DNA from: Acorus gramineus
Taxonomy: Eukaryota > Streptophyta > Magnoliopsida > Acorales > Acoraceae
Assembly: GCA_030737835.1 (NCBI GenBank)
Contig: CM060850.1
Location: 20,180,216-20,244,215 of the forward strand
Length of the DNA stretch: 64,000 nucleotides
Reading direction: 5' to 3'
Shown: positions 48,880 to 60,086 of the stretch, in pieces
Layout: every line of letters begins with the position of its first letter
How positions within the stretch are numbered: the first letter of the stretch is position 1
The notes under the pieces: model-generated
Seen by the model: the letters and a program-made list of their open reading frames with translations, nothing else
Databases searched by the model: none
What the model was told of the DNA's origin: nothing
Position numbers and translations under genes: made by a program

Positions 48880-49275
48880 CTCCTCAAGAAGTTCCTCGGG
48901 CAGGGTCGACTTCCCTGCAAGCGCCGTCATGTAACAACGCCTCGTGGCGACTTGAACCCCTTTCAGCTGTGGGGAAATGGAGACGCTGGTGATAGGTGGA
49001 AGGGATTGCCTTCATCACTGCCAACCTTGTGCGCCCGACAATGGCGTTGTACGGAGATGGGAAGTCCATGATGGTGAACTTTGTCATGGCAGTATGGTTC
49101 CCTGCTCGGACTGACAACGTGACCCGTCCGACTGGAACAACTCGTGCTCCGTTAAAGGCGACTAAAGGATCCTTAGTCGGAATGAGGTCGGTTGTCTTCA
49201 GCCCCATCTAAAGGAAGGGTTGCATGAAGAGGATATCGGCCGAGCTTCCTGTATCAACAAGAATCCTTTTAACAT
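48880..49275 (-). pseudogene. Tat aspartic protease remnant
   Basis: The active site ILVDTGSSADILFMQP is read on the minus strand from 49268 to about 49221. It is followed by FNGARVVPVGRVTLSVRAGN, FTIMDFPSPYNAIVGR and AVMKAIPSTYHQRLHFPTA. This is the retropepsin that would process the polyprotein. It joins the RT region without a clear boundary (48490-48880, degraded). Confidence 0.88.
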
Positions 49276-49754
49276 CAAAACTAGTGATGCGCAGAGTAAT
49301 TATTAGTGCATCCGAGTGCAAGGCCTGGACTCCTTCCAGGTCGGCGTCAAAAAACGTGATGACTCCCTTGTCACCAATTTTGCCTTTTTAGTGACCAGCT
49401 TTAGCTCCTGGTTGATTCGCATCATCTCGAAGGAGATTTGCATCTTTTTTGAGTCTCATCGAACGCTCTTTGATTTGATGAGTGAGGCTCGCCCCCAAAA
49501 ATGACATCGATGACCCCAATCGAAGTATTGGTCAACATTTATCACATGCTGTTCGTTAGCAGCCTGGGTCTTCTCAGAGGGAACATACTCCTTCATGTGC
49601 CCCTTGCAAACTTTTTTTTTCAGGAACCTCGGAGAATGCGGCACTAATCGGTGGTGTGTCCCACGCTCTTGTGGTAGTCACAGCGAAGAGTTTGATCCCG
49701 CTTCGACTCGTTGCTTTTCATAGGTTCAGGCCATCTGAACCACTGCTGCCCCTA
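49276..49754 (-). pseudogene. Tat gag C-terminal end with zinc-knuckle area
   Basis: The minus strand reads DYHKSVGHTTD then CRILR (about 49680-49630), then KVCKGHMKEYVP and HVINVDQYFD, the segment between gag and protease in Tat elements. The remaining, N-terminal part of gag is missing because the truncated LTR-X copy F begins at about 49755. Confidence 0.75.
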
Positions 49755-51446
49755 AATCAGTTAAGTTCTTGCACTCAACAATGACAAGGCATGACCCTAA
49801 AGGCGGGGCATCCATGCTCGCCTATAAAGATAAGCCAAGCATACTATCATAGCTATCGCTTAACGAACACTGATACAATAAATGAATTATCCTATATTCC
49901 CATATGAGAGCATCGCATGGATGCAAGGCACATAAACTACTACGTTTGCATAGAAAAACAAAGTGTGATCCTGACCACGGATCACACCTACGCCTATCAC
50001 AATTTATAAGGTACATTAGGATATATGCTCAAGCAAGGATTAACTAGCGAGTTAATGAAAAGTTATCTAGGCATGGAATAGGTAATGTGACGCATCACAA
50101 TTTAATAAACTATGAACGGCTTAAACTACACGAATGAACACGAAAGCAGTTAATTTAACATACACATGAGGTATAGCTCATTGAAGGCTTCAAGCAGTTC
50201 ACATAGAATTAGGTAAAAATAGCATAAAAGAGCATGCAACATAAGCCATATACTAGCATGTATTCCGGATAACATCCATGATCATCAACTAAAGGGACGT
50301 AAGAGCACATTTGTGTACAAGCCGGTGCATGCAAATAACCCTCATGCGAACTAGAAATTGAAGTAGGAACCACCTCTATTACCCAGTTTGAAAAAGTGAG
50401 AGAGAATCTCATCATCTCATGAAAATACCCACAACCTCGCCTCAATATCTATGGCGGCAACAACATCACTGCACAATCAATTCCACAACAAGACCCAATA
50501 AGTACGCACCCAATACTTCACATTAATCGATTATCACATGAAAACACAATCTTTAGAATATGCTCTAGGTACTAATTCCACAAAGATCTTAAGAAGAAAT
50601 AAATCTTCCTTACTACAAATACAAAGCCATCACCATTCATGCATAAACACAAACCCCTCATGTGCAGTAGTAATTACACATAAAAACACTCTTCCAACAA
50701 CACCCACATTCAATACACACACACAAATATAAACACAAACACATACAAGGCATAAAAATGGGAGAAGAGGTACCTCTTGGAGGAGAAGGAGAAGAGGTGA
50801 TTGGGGGATTCACAAGCACAAACATACACCACCTTCTCTTCCAACACCACTACTCTTCTTTGCTGGCCAGATAGATCACAAGAGGGGGGAAATTAGAAGA
50901 GGGTTTGAAAGAGAGAGAGACCAAACTAAACAATAGGCTCGTACACATCTACATGAACTCTCACCCTCTCTTCCTCTCCATCAGATTTTCTCCTCTTCTT
51001 TGGCTCTCTTTTTCCTTCTTCAGGTTGGACAAAAACAAAGGGAGAGAGTGAGTGGGATGGTGAGATTTTGACTTTGAGAGAGATAAGGTGCGGAGGGGGC
51101 TGAAAATATACTAATCCTCACCAACTAATGAGGGAATAAGAACAAAATGTTGGAAAAAGGGGGTAAAACTTACTTAAAGTCACCTACACACCCACTCCAA
51201 GGAAAAATTACACAACAAGCATGGATAATTCTCACCAACCAAGAACCCAGCAATTGCCAAACTCGGATATTAATCGGAACTACATAATTTCTAAAACGAC
51301 GTCAGAATATGACAAAAATTTTCAAGTACGCCAATGCCAATATCAGAAGAACAAATATGCAGTCAAATTTTTGAATTGAGTGTCCAAACTTTTAAAATAA
51401 ATGCAAATACGATATTTGACCATCAAAAAGTGACACAAACATAACA
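49755..51446 (-). mobile_element. Truncated LTR-X copy F (subtype of copy B)
   Basis: The right end CATAACA at 51446 is the LTR start in sense direction. The left border near 49755 is internal to the LTR. GCACTCAACAATGACAAGG, GGTGTATTCCG-like and AGAGAATCTCATCATCTCATG (50401-) blocks mirror copy B (20485-22100), so both belong to one older subtype. No target duplication can be tested because one end is missing. Confidence 0.75.
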
Positions 51447-51860
51447 AAAACAACAATTTTCGTTTGGGCCAATTGTTATTCACATGGGTATAGACACAAC
51501 TTTATGTAACCACAAGCTTTTATCTTAAAATAAAGAAAATCTTCATGATAGAGACCACTTTGGTAATGTTTCATGTCAATTTTCTTAATTTTAAAATCCT
51601 GGTTGCGAAATATTTGTGCTCAAAAATCTCTATTATACAGTTTTTATTGAAATGAGCAATATATCTGTCACCGAACATAAATGCGAAAGCAAATTAAAAT
51701 TTGCTTCAAATTACAAATCTGGATATATGCTTCAAATCAATTATTTATTAACCAAAAATAAATATTAATTGATCCCATACCCATGAAGCGTGACCATTAA
51801 ACTGTAAATGAAACAAAATAAAATGGGCGCTGTTACACCCAGATCCATTTCTAGCTGTAC

Positions 51861-51888
51861 ATGCGTCGATAGATTTCTATCGACGCAT
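51861..51888. repeat. Perfect 28-bp inverted repeat
   Basis: ATGCGTCGATAGA, loop TT, TCTATCGACGCAT. The arms match at all 13 positions. Confidence 0.9.
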
Positions 51889-52379
51889 ATGCTCACGTTA
51901 ATAAGGCATATGCTTCGAAAGAATTTTTTTACATTTTCTATAAATACATCCATGCAATTCATATATGTTTCATTTTTTATAAAAACATATACATCATTAG
52001 ATGAGGTTTACTATTTTTTTAAAAATTCAAAACACATATAGACTGGAATTGAGATTGAAAATGGGGCTGGATGTAACATTATCCAAATAAAATAACCCAA
52101 ACTTTATCATAAATGCAAGGTGCTTGTTTGCTTTACCGGTTAATAACAGTTTTTGAACAAATTATCTAGAGATAATTTATGAGGAATGAAGAATAATAAT
52201 AAAATAAATTATTGTAGGGATCAAGGCCCCACACATATCCACGGATCACTTTATATAAACATATCAACCATGGTCCTTTCATCCCCATATTGAATCTGTG
52301 TATTATACGGAATAAAGCAAATCAAGTATAAATCAGATTTTCTATTAAAAAAATTTCAGAGGACATCTAATCAACTTAT

Positions 52380-52520
52380 ACACGGATCAATTATCTCATA
52401 AGCATATGGATCACCTGTATGCACACGGATCAATTATCTCATAAGCATGTTGATCACCTGTATGCACACGGATCAATTATCTCATAAGCATATGGATCAC
52501 CTGTATGCACACGGATCAAA
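52380..52520. repeat. 43-bp tandem repeat, about 3.3 units
   Basis: Units starting ACACGGATCAATTATCTC lie at 52380, 52423 and 52466, with a partial unit at 52509. They are nearly identical; one has TGTTGATC where the others have TATGGATC. Confidence 0.9.
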
Positions 52521-52701
52521 TCATCAAGCATGCAAATAATATTTTAATCCTTATACATGAAATATATGATCAAGCAACGACATTGGAGTTTTTATCAAAC
52601 CCAAGCATATACCGCATATGTCGAGATAAATCACAAATCATATGGCTTATTTCATTAATAGAAAAGAAAACATTATTTCTTTTCTTCATGATCCCACAAG
52701 A

Positions 52702-52714
52702 GGGTCTGATACCA
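52702..52714 (-). promoter_or_regulatory. Primer-binding site of a minus-strand Copia-like element
   Basis: The minus strand reads TGGTATCAGACCC, initiator tRNA-Met type, separated by two bases from the adjacent LTR end. Confidence 0.8.
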
Positions 52715-52716
52715 AT

Positions 52717-53183
52717 TGTTGGGATTTCAATAAAAACCTCTAAATTCGACATCTCATGCAAATCTATGAAGAAAAGAGAATAATATGAGTACTTGTCATC
52801 ATTGTTTTAAGAATATGATGGTAGGTCTTCCACCTCCAAGTCCCTCTCTCTTTTGTCTTTTCTCACACAATGTTGAAATAGGTGCGAGAAAGAGAAATTA
52901 GGGTTTGGAGTGCGGACCTCCATCATTTATATAGGCAATCCAAAATTCCGTCTTTGTCCATCATAATGACTGAAATTATAAATGGGTCATTAATAGGTCT
53001 TTACACATAAAACTAAATATGTACTCACTTATTACATGTGTAATTGAACGTGCATCAGAGATGTGTTACTCAATTTATTTAAATTAACTCACAATTAAAT
53101 AGGTACCACTCGTTCTTTATTTGACAGTCAACAATGCCTAATAATGTTATTTATGTAGGCCCACCTTAAAGAAATTTCTAACA
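52717..53183 (-). repeat. 5' LTR of a truncated Copia-like element
   Basis: The 467-bp unit in minus-strand sense runs from TGTTAGAAATTTC (right end, 53183) to GAAATCCCAACA (left end, 52717), giving TG..CA ends with an extended terminal inverted repeat. The primer-binding site follows immediately in sense direction. No matching 3' LTR is seen in the window, so the rest of the element is lost or replaced. Confidence 0.75.
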
Positions 53184-53401
53184 AATCAACGATGTCGTTG
53201 TTGATAGTCGATATGAGGGAAGATGAGCAGGAGTTGATGCTGGTGTCTGTAGATACCCCAATTTTGACAGTCCAAAGAGACAAATATACTTCAAGTAATA
53301 TTGGAAACAACCAGATTTGGACATCTAATAGAAAACTCCCTCAGAAACCAAAACCGGAAACCCTAAGTCCAACACTTATAAATATCTAAGAGTCTGGACA
53401 A

Positions 53402-53459
53402 GGGCGGCTACTTGAGAGTAGCCGCCCCATTCTGGGCGGCTAGTTGGAACTAGCCGCCC
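53402..53459. repeat. Two perfect hairpins in LTR-Y copy 2
   Basis: Hairpin 1: GGGCGGCTACT (53402-53412), loop TGAG, AGTAGCCGCCC (53417-53427). Hairpin 2: GGGCGGCTAGTT (53434-53445), loop GG, AACTAGCCGCCC (53448-53459). Confidence 0.92.
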
Positions 53460-53566
53460 CTCTGACCGGCCCCAGACCGCCTTCCTGGATGAGACATAAA
53501 GCAAGCATGATTGCGACGGATTGTCCCTTCTAGCCGCCCCATCTTAGCCGATTCATCCTTAGTAAC

Positions 53567-56500
53567 TGTCACACCCCAAGGCGGCCGTCCCCGAGACGTG
53601 GCAATAATGAAGTATCAGCTATCAATACCTGAGGTCAACAAAGACTCCAACAACAACACACAAGGTGGCAAAGCAAAGATAATGATAACTGACTAAAAAG
53701 CGAAAACATAAGATATCAACAATGTCTGTAAACCAAAAACATTATTACAGACTCGAACACACAATCACTGTCCTGTGAGAGCCAAGTCTAGTCCAAATAA
53801 AATACAACCTGTGCCACATGCACGATTTACAATACATAAAATAACTCTAGGACTGCCCCTGAAAAGAAACAGTATGCGAGGGGTGAGCTACAAGCTTAGT
53901 GAGTGGCTGGAAACCAATCACCAATACAATAGTTCAATACTAAAGCAATTTCCTTTCAAGAAAAACATGGGTGGAAACCCAATGGATAACAGGGTCACGC
54001 GGCGGCGCAACCAACCTCTCCCTCACCCTCACTCCCGGAGGAAGACTCTTGGGACTTTTTGGGAGAGACCATACCGTTTGTTGAAGAGACGCAGAGTTAC
54101 TGGTCCCCACAACACTACTGGATCACCAACCTCACCCTCACCCTCACTCCCAGAGGGAGACTCTTGGGACTCTTGGGGAGAGACCATACCGTTGGTCGAA
54201 GAGACCCGGAATTACTGGTCTACACAACACTACTGGATCATCTACACCGAGATAACTACCCAACAATGTCTTTGAGCATCGATACGCAATCGGACCCAAC
54301 AACTGTGGGAACGGATGAACAACGAATGGGTCACGCGGCGACATGTCTTCACCTCATCCGCACCCTCACCCTTTAGAGGTGACATAGGACTTTTGGAGAG
54401 ATTAGACTCCTCTACACCCTTGGTCCACCGGTAGCCCTTTCCCCGGGTAGTCTCTACCTCGTATACTCCCACGATCAGTACGCTACCGAACGCATCGGTA
54501 GTACCTATGGATGGGAGCCCTGTGTCAGGAAAGCTTTTCCAACACCGGAGAGTTCCTACACGGATCCAACGAAGGGGAGAACGATTCCACGCTCGCAATA
54601 TAATTCGTTAACCCTCCTCACGGGTAGCCTCTACATGGTATACCTCCATGATCAGTACATCTTGCCGCATGCATCGATAGTACCTACAGGTAGGGGCCCT
54701 CTGTCAGGACAGCTATAACCCTAGCCGCTTCAACACGGACGACATTGGGAGGAAACACTCCATGTTCGCAAAGCAAACCCAATGGAAAAACAACTACTCT
54801 CGATAATCACATATCGGTGATATCGAATACTATTGTACTCCCACACGGTTGCGTCGCTCGGACACAAGGGGGTTGCCTCTGCTCTCACGCATAAATAATC
54901 CCAAGGCACATAACCCAACAGGCGGTTCATATACACGCCTAGCATGGGTAGGCCTAGCTTAATGCCACAACTACCGGCTTAACAAAACCGATAAGATAAT
55001 GAATTCTCCTGAATTCCAAACGAGTGCATCGCTCGGATGCACGGGGGCGATTACATCGCTAGCGCTCTAACTAATAAGGTACAACCCGACAACGGGTCAT
55101 ACCCACGCCTATTTCAGATAGGCCTAATCAGTTTTAACATGCGCATATATATCCAGGAGAATTATATCTTAGTTATGTACATGAACTACATGCACGATAA
55201 CCTATCAAATAATTATAGGGATACTCCCTAACATGGATTTACATCATAATCAACATGCATACATGGCCATTAATCACATAAGCACACAAGGCATAACTTA
55301 AGCATGCATTGGATATCACCAACTTAAAAGGGAAGGGTCAAGCGCGATCTCGCGCACTAACAGGTGCATGCCAATATTCCAAACGAACCCGAGTCGAGTA
55401 GGAAATCACCTCTACTTACTCAGTTCGTGCAGAGGGAGAGGGCGAGAGAGAGATCATCATCTCTTGAAGTTGGTCATAGCTTTGCCCCACTATCATGGGC
55501 GCAAAACTACACCACGCCCTCGAGTCTTATCGCAAGGGAATATTAGGCGTGTGCCCATTATTAGCCCAGACTTAATCATACTGGATATTCCAATTAATAT
55601 GGTAGGAGTAGTATTACGATACTACCTAAGGCATGCCATATTCTATACATCCATACACATTAATACATGCCATACTAGAGGGGCGCATGCAATACAATCA
55701 TTCATACATGGATACAATACATGCCATATAATCCTAGCATGCAAGATATCTAACCTATTATAGTTTAAGCATGGCCATACTACTTATCTACACAAGTAGT
55801 ATAGCTAGGGTGCCCCATCGATGCGCGACGCACGACTACGCGCGTCGAGCGCATCTCGAGGGGGGGGGGGATTGGATCAAACCACTCACAGATACCCGGA
55901 TCGTCGCGCGTCCGGTCTACGAGATCTGCAAAACACAACCAATGATCCACAATTAAAATATGGAACCCCCTATCACACATATAAGCCTACTTCATGAAGG
56001 CACTGACCCCTGATACTTCCTTATTATCACCCAAGACACATGCAAACAACTCCTTGACACTCAACCAAGCAAAACTGCTGCAACTAGCCCTACTAATTGG
56101 TCTCCACAGCACCCAATACACTTCCAAAAATTATGAAATAAATCATGCACATTCTCTGATATGCTGGGATCATAATCCATGCAGACATTAGAACCTAATT
56201 TTGCCTCTACAAGCCCGAAACAAATTATTTCCAGAAGCAGGTCAATTCCTAAGCGAATCTGGACAGGCCATGCAAAACTGGTTCTAACTTACACCACAGA
56301 TATCATAATGACCCCAACTTTCATATATAACAACTAGACACATAGATGATCATATCATATGAAGACATAATCCTAAAAATGTGCCTCTAAATACTAGATT
56401 CACTGAGATCTTTAAAATACAAAGTGCTGCCTTACCAAAACAGGGGGAGGGAAATGGGGAGATGCGGGGTTCTCGACACACCCACGACCACCTCAACCAC

Positions 56501-57306
56501 CACCACCACTACCACCACCTCATCAGCATCTCCTCAAGCCCTTCATGGCAGAAAACAGGGTGCAAAGGGGGCATGAGAAGGGGATAGAGAGAAGAGAAAC
56601 AACAACAACACATACTCACCCTTTCTCACTCTTTCTTGTGCTTCTTCTTCATCTTTTCCTCCATTAACAACACACACACAACCAAAAAAAACAGAGAGGG
56701 AGAGGGAGACGAGAGTGAGAGGTTTCCACACAAAGGGGGCTTTAAATGGAAATAAAGTGAGTTGGTGGGGGGGGGGGGGGGGGACAAGACCAAATCGTCC
56801 CTGACCAGAAATTCTGGACGGGCTTCACTAGAACAGCCATAACTTCCACGATATAGCTTTGAATTGCACAATTCAAAATCCTTTGGAAAGCCAAGAAGAT
56901 TATCTACAACTTTCATGTTTATGCCAAGATCAAATAATCCCTCCAGCTATTCCGAAATGAGAGCTAAACATTGAACAGGGCTGCTGCCAGAATTTTCTCA
57001 TCCTCGGGGTATACTTGGAAAAATACCCATAACTTTTACTACATGAATTCAGTTGATCTAATTCCACTTTTGTACGAAAGCTAACTCCAAACTGGGCATC
57101 TCGTGAAAAAATCATATTTAAACCTCTTCATTTTGGATATTAACAAAATTAAATCCAAATACCAAATCGGAAATGCATAACTTCTAGGAGAAAAATTATG
57201 TAGCCAAATTTTCAATCAGAGCACTCCAACTCCTGTAGGTAGCTAAAAGTTAAAATTTTAGCTACTCCGATCGAAAAATAAGGCTCCAAATGACACAGGC
57301 ATAACA
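53567..57306 (-). mobile_element. Solo LTR-X copy G
   Basis: The 3740-bp LTR runs from TGTCACACCCCAAGGCGG to GGCATAACA, with target duplication GTAAC at 53562-53566 and 57307-57311, inside LTR-Y. Its sense-5' region (56400-57306) is the same subtype as copy C, while its 3' half matches K and E. A run of about 17 G lies at 56767-56783. Confidence 0.93.
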
Positions 57307-57362
57307 GTAACCGACCCAAGCCACCGCTTGTCAGAAATGGGACATTTGGCAGGTTATGATGA

Positions 57363-57450
57363 GGCGGCTACCTGAGAGTAGCCGCCCCTCACTGGGCTGC
57401 TACCTGAGAGTAGCCGCCCCTCACTGGGCTGCTAAACACAACTAGCCGCC
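57363..57450. repeat. Hairpin array in LTR-Y copy 2, right of copy G
   Basis: GGCGGCTAC (57363-57371) pairs with GTAGCCGCC (57378-57386). Two further units starting GGGCTGCTA follow, each with one mismatch to its TAGCCGCCC partner. CTCACT separates the units. Confidence 0.8.
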
Positions 57451-57860
57451 CCTAACCTGGACATTGTCAAGGAACAAAGATTTAATGGGAGGTCAAATCA
57501 AGCACCTTATTATCCATTTTGATCTATTGTCCTGTGAACACTCCCCTACACCTCTAAGCATTTATTCATAATCAATAACAATCAATAACCCACAACAACC
57601 CACATTCCCAATCATCAAGCCCATACCTCCCCACACCACCACTTCAAAAACCCTTGAGAGAGAAAGTGAGAAAGAAACCCACTTCCTACACCAAATCTCT
57701 CTCCAAATCCACTCCTCAAAACCTAGCTTAAACTCTGCCAAAACCAAATCCAAACCCTACCCAGGTTCTGCCCAAATTGAACCAGACACCAGGCGGCTAA
57801 ACCCAACTAGCCGGCCCTTCCCTAGCTCACCTTAGTCCCAATTCTCCTTTAGTCAGGTTC

Positions 57861-58554
57861 CCGAAGCAGAAGAGGATCCCTGTCTTCACCTCTGTGTACG
57901 GCATATTCGTGTCTCAGAGTAGAGACCCCGCAAACTCCCCCACAAAGGCGATCAAATCCGCCCCAACTTTTCTTGCTTTTTTTAGAAAAGTAGGTGGCGA
58001 TCAGAACAACCCCTGAATCCTCCTGAGGTCCCGTCGGCCGCCTCAGCCAAGAACGAGCAACCAACCCAACACCCCTCCGAGAGACGATCCGATCGAGCCT
58101 ACCAAGGCGCAGCTCTCCGAATCCGAGCCTCCGAAGAACCCCCACAGATGCACAACCACTGGAAGACAGAGGAGGAAGGAAGAGTGGGCCCTTTCTTTCT
58201 TTTCCTAAAATCCGATACCGACAGCCTGGCGATCACGGTGGACCCCCCTCGTGAAAGACAACAAAAGTAATCCTCTTCTGCTTCTTTCCCATAAACCTGA
58301 CTAGAATGCCATCACCCCTCTAGGAAAACTAGGATTTCTCACCCCTCAAGTCTGACCCTCCTCTACTTTGCATTACAACACCCTTTAATGCTTTAAGCCG
58401 CACACAGCTGCGCACCCTTTTACTGCTTTAAGCCACACACAGCTACGCACCCCTTTACTGCTTTAAGCCGAACACAGCTGCACACTCCTTTACCGCTTTA
58501 TTTACTGCTTTAAGTCTGCATTCATTCACACCTAGGCTTTTCCATATTCACACA
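57861..58554 (+). other. Leader of the LTR-Y element with a 35-bp tandem repeat
   Basis: Non-coding sequence lies between LTR-Y copy 2 and a gag-like start. Three 35-bp units beginning TGCTTTAAGCC start at 58389, 58424 and 58459, with partial units to about 58515. No other feature was recognised. Confidence 0.55.
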
Positions 58555-58728
58555 ATGGAGGCCTACACCCAGGAGAAAGTAGTAGAGGAGAAGGACAACC
58601 AGGAAGACCAAACCGCCCAATTCCTCAACCACCTAGAGGAGAGGATGGCTACCCTAGGATACCAGTCGGTCGAGGACATGTTCAATGACCTCATCGACTA
58701 TCACCAGACCAAGACCTTGAAGAAGGAA
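58555..58728 (+). pseudogene. Gag-like N-terminus cut off by LTR-X copy H
   Basis: A frame from ATG 58555 encodes 58 residues, MEAYTQEKVVEEKDNQEDQT.. then QFLNHLEERMATLGYQSVED, before LTR-X copy H begins at 58729. The acidic, helical composition and its place shortly downstream of an LTR suggest the start of a retrotransposon gag, but no family motif confirms it. The remaining residues of the open frame are LTR sequence. Confidence 0.45.
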
Positions 58729-60049
58729 TGTTCTGCCTGTGTCATTTGGAGCCATTTCGGTTAAGCCTTGGTCACATCTGGGTCATTCACGGCCTTTTTC
58801 TTTTTTCGATCAGAGTGGCTAAAATTTTGGCTTTTAGCCACTTGCGGGAGTTGGAGTGCTCTGATTGAAAATCTAACTGTATATTATGGGTCCTCGTACT
58901 GTTTCATACTACCCATAAAAATTTCATCGATTTCCGGTAATTTTTTGAAAAATATGCAGTTCTGAACCGTATCCGGGTTTTGAGAGTTCCTGGTTGGTCG
59001 AATAGTGTGAGATATTTTGGGGATGTGGTGACCTTTGGTAACCTTACCCCCACCTTGCTTAGGGATGAAGAAACCATTGGTTTTTTTATATGTGAGTGGG
59101 TGAGCCTAACCCTAACCTCACCCCCCCTTATGGTCACCCCTAGGCACTATTTGGGCATGAAAATGACTTTTTTGCCCTCTCTCTCTCTCCCCCTCTCTCC
59201 CATTTCGTGGAACACTTTCCCTCCCTCTCTTATGGCTCTCTTTCTCTCTTTCAAACACTCCCCAAGTGTTTGATTTTATGCCAAGGAGAAGAAGATGGAG
59301 CAAGAAGAGGAGGTGCAAGTGCAAGACTAGGTGAGTGTGTGCTAGTGTTGTTGATTGTTTCTCTTCCCTCTCCTCCCCCCATAGTGGATCCCTGATTTTT
59401 CCCCTCTCCCTTTGGTTCAGCCATGAAGAAGAGAAGCAAAGATGGAGGTGGTAGTGGTGGTGGCGGTCGAGGTGGTCAAAGGTGTGCTTGTGAGCCCCTA
59501 CATCTCCCCCTTCCCTCCCCCTCTCTTTTGGTGAGTTTCCCTCTTCTTTATTGGTTTTTATGCATGTTAGGGTGTTTGGGAGGGCATGCATGTGAGGTGT
59601 TTTGAGTTGGGTGCATGTAGGGGCAAGGGGGGAGGGTTGGGGAGTGCTGGGCGCCCATGCGGGTCTGTCCGCGCGCGTGCGCGCGCAGACGCGCGCGCAG
59701 AAGGGCGGAGGCGAGCGCGCAGAGGGGCGCGTGCGCGCGAGTGCGCGTGGAGCGAGCGCGCAGGTTCACACGCGACGCTGCCAGCGCGCGTGGGGCAGCT
59801 CGTCTAGGCGTGCGGCTGGGGGCGCAGCAAGGCGCCAGTGCGCGCGCACGCGTGCGTGCGGGTGCGCGTGCGTGCAGGGGCACATGTGGGGCTGCCCAGG
59901 GGATCGGGTAGGTGCTGGGGCACTCGGGCATGCGTGCGTACGCGCGTGCGAGCCCGTATGCGTGCATGTCTAAGTCTTTGGTATTTCTAGTAATTTTTAA
60001 GTGTTATAATGTGATGTTACTCACCAAATTTGATGCCCTTACCTTGCAG

Positions 60050-60086
60050 ATCTTGTCGGATGAGATGCGCGAGGTCCCGGGTTGCG
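60050..60086 (+). other. Splice-bounded 37-nt module in LTR-X copy H
   Basis: CCTTGCAG ends at 60049 and GTGAGTGG begins at 60087. The 37 nt between start ATCTTGTCGG and end CGGGTTGCG. Equivalent modules are found in at least eight other LTR-X copies. It is listed as a candidate microexon, not as a proven one. Confidence 0.4.

Larger units (their letters stand above)
51447..52701. other. AT-rich region, probably interior of a broken Copia-like element
   Basis: No coding frame is recognisable. It holds a 28-bp palindrome (51861-51888) and a 43-bp tandem repeat (52380-52520). It lies on the interior side of the LTR and primer-binding site at 52702-53183, so part of it is probably that element's leader. 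Confidence 0.45.
53248..57860 (+). repeat. LTR-Y copy 2, split by solo LTR G
   Basis: It begins TGTAGATACCCCAATTTTGAC at 53248, closely matching LTR-Y copy 1. It is interrupted at 53567-57306 by copy G and continues from 57312. Hairpins built on GGCGGCTA/TAGCCGCC lie on both sides of the insertion (53402-53459, 57363-57450, 57784-57810). The 3' end near 57850-57990 is not resolved; GGTGGCGATCAG at about 57990 may be the primer-binding region. Confidence 0.65.

Noticed and set aside
52380-52520. Direct repeats as a CRISPR-like array
   Set aside because: The units are contiguous tandem repeats without unique spacers, in plant nuclear DNA.
56767-56783. Homopolymer G and C runs (also 13207-13221, 19918-19930, 43387-43444)
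   Set aside because: They are noted only as simple repeats; their exact length is unreliable in any sequencing and no function is inferred.
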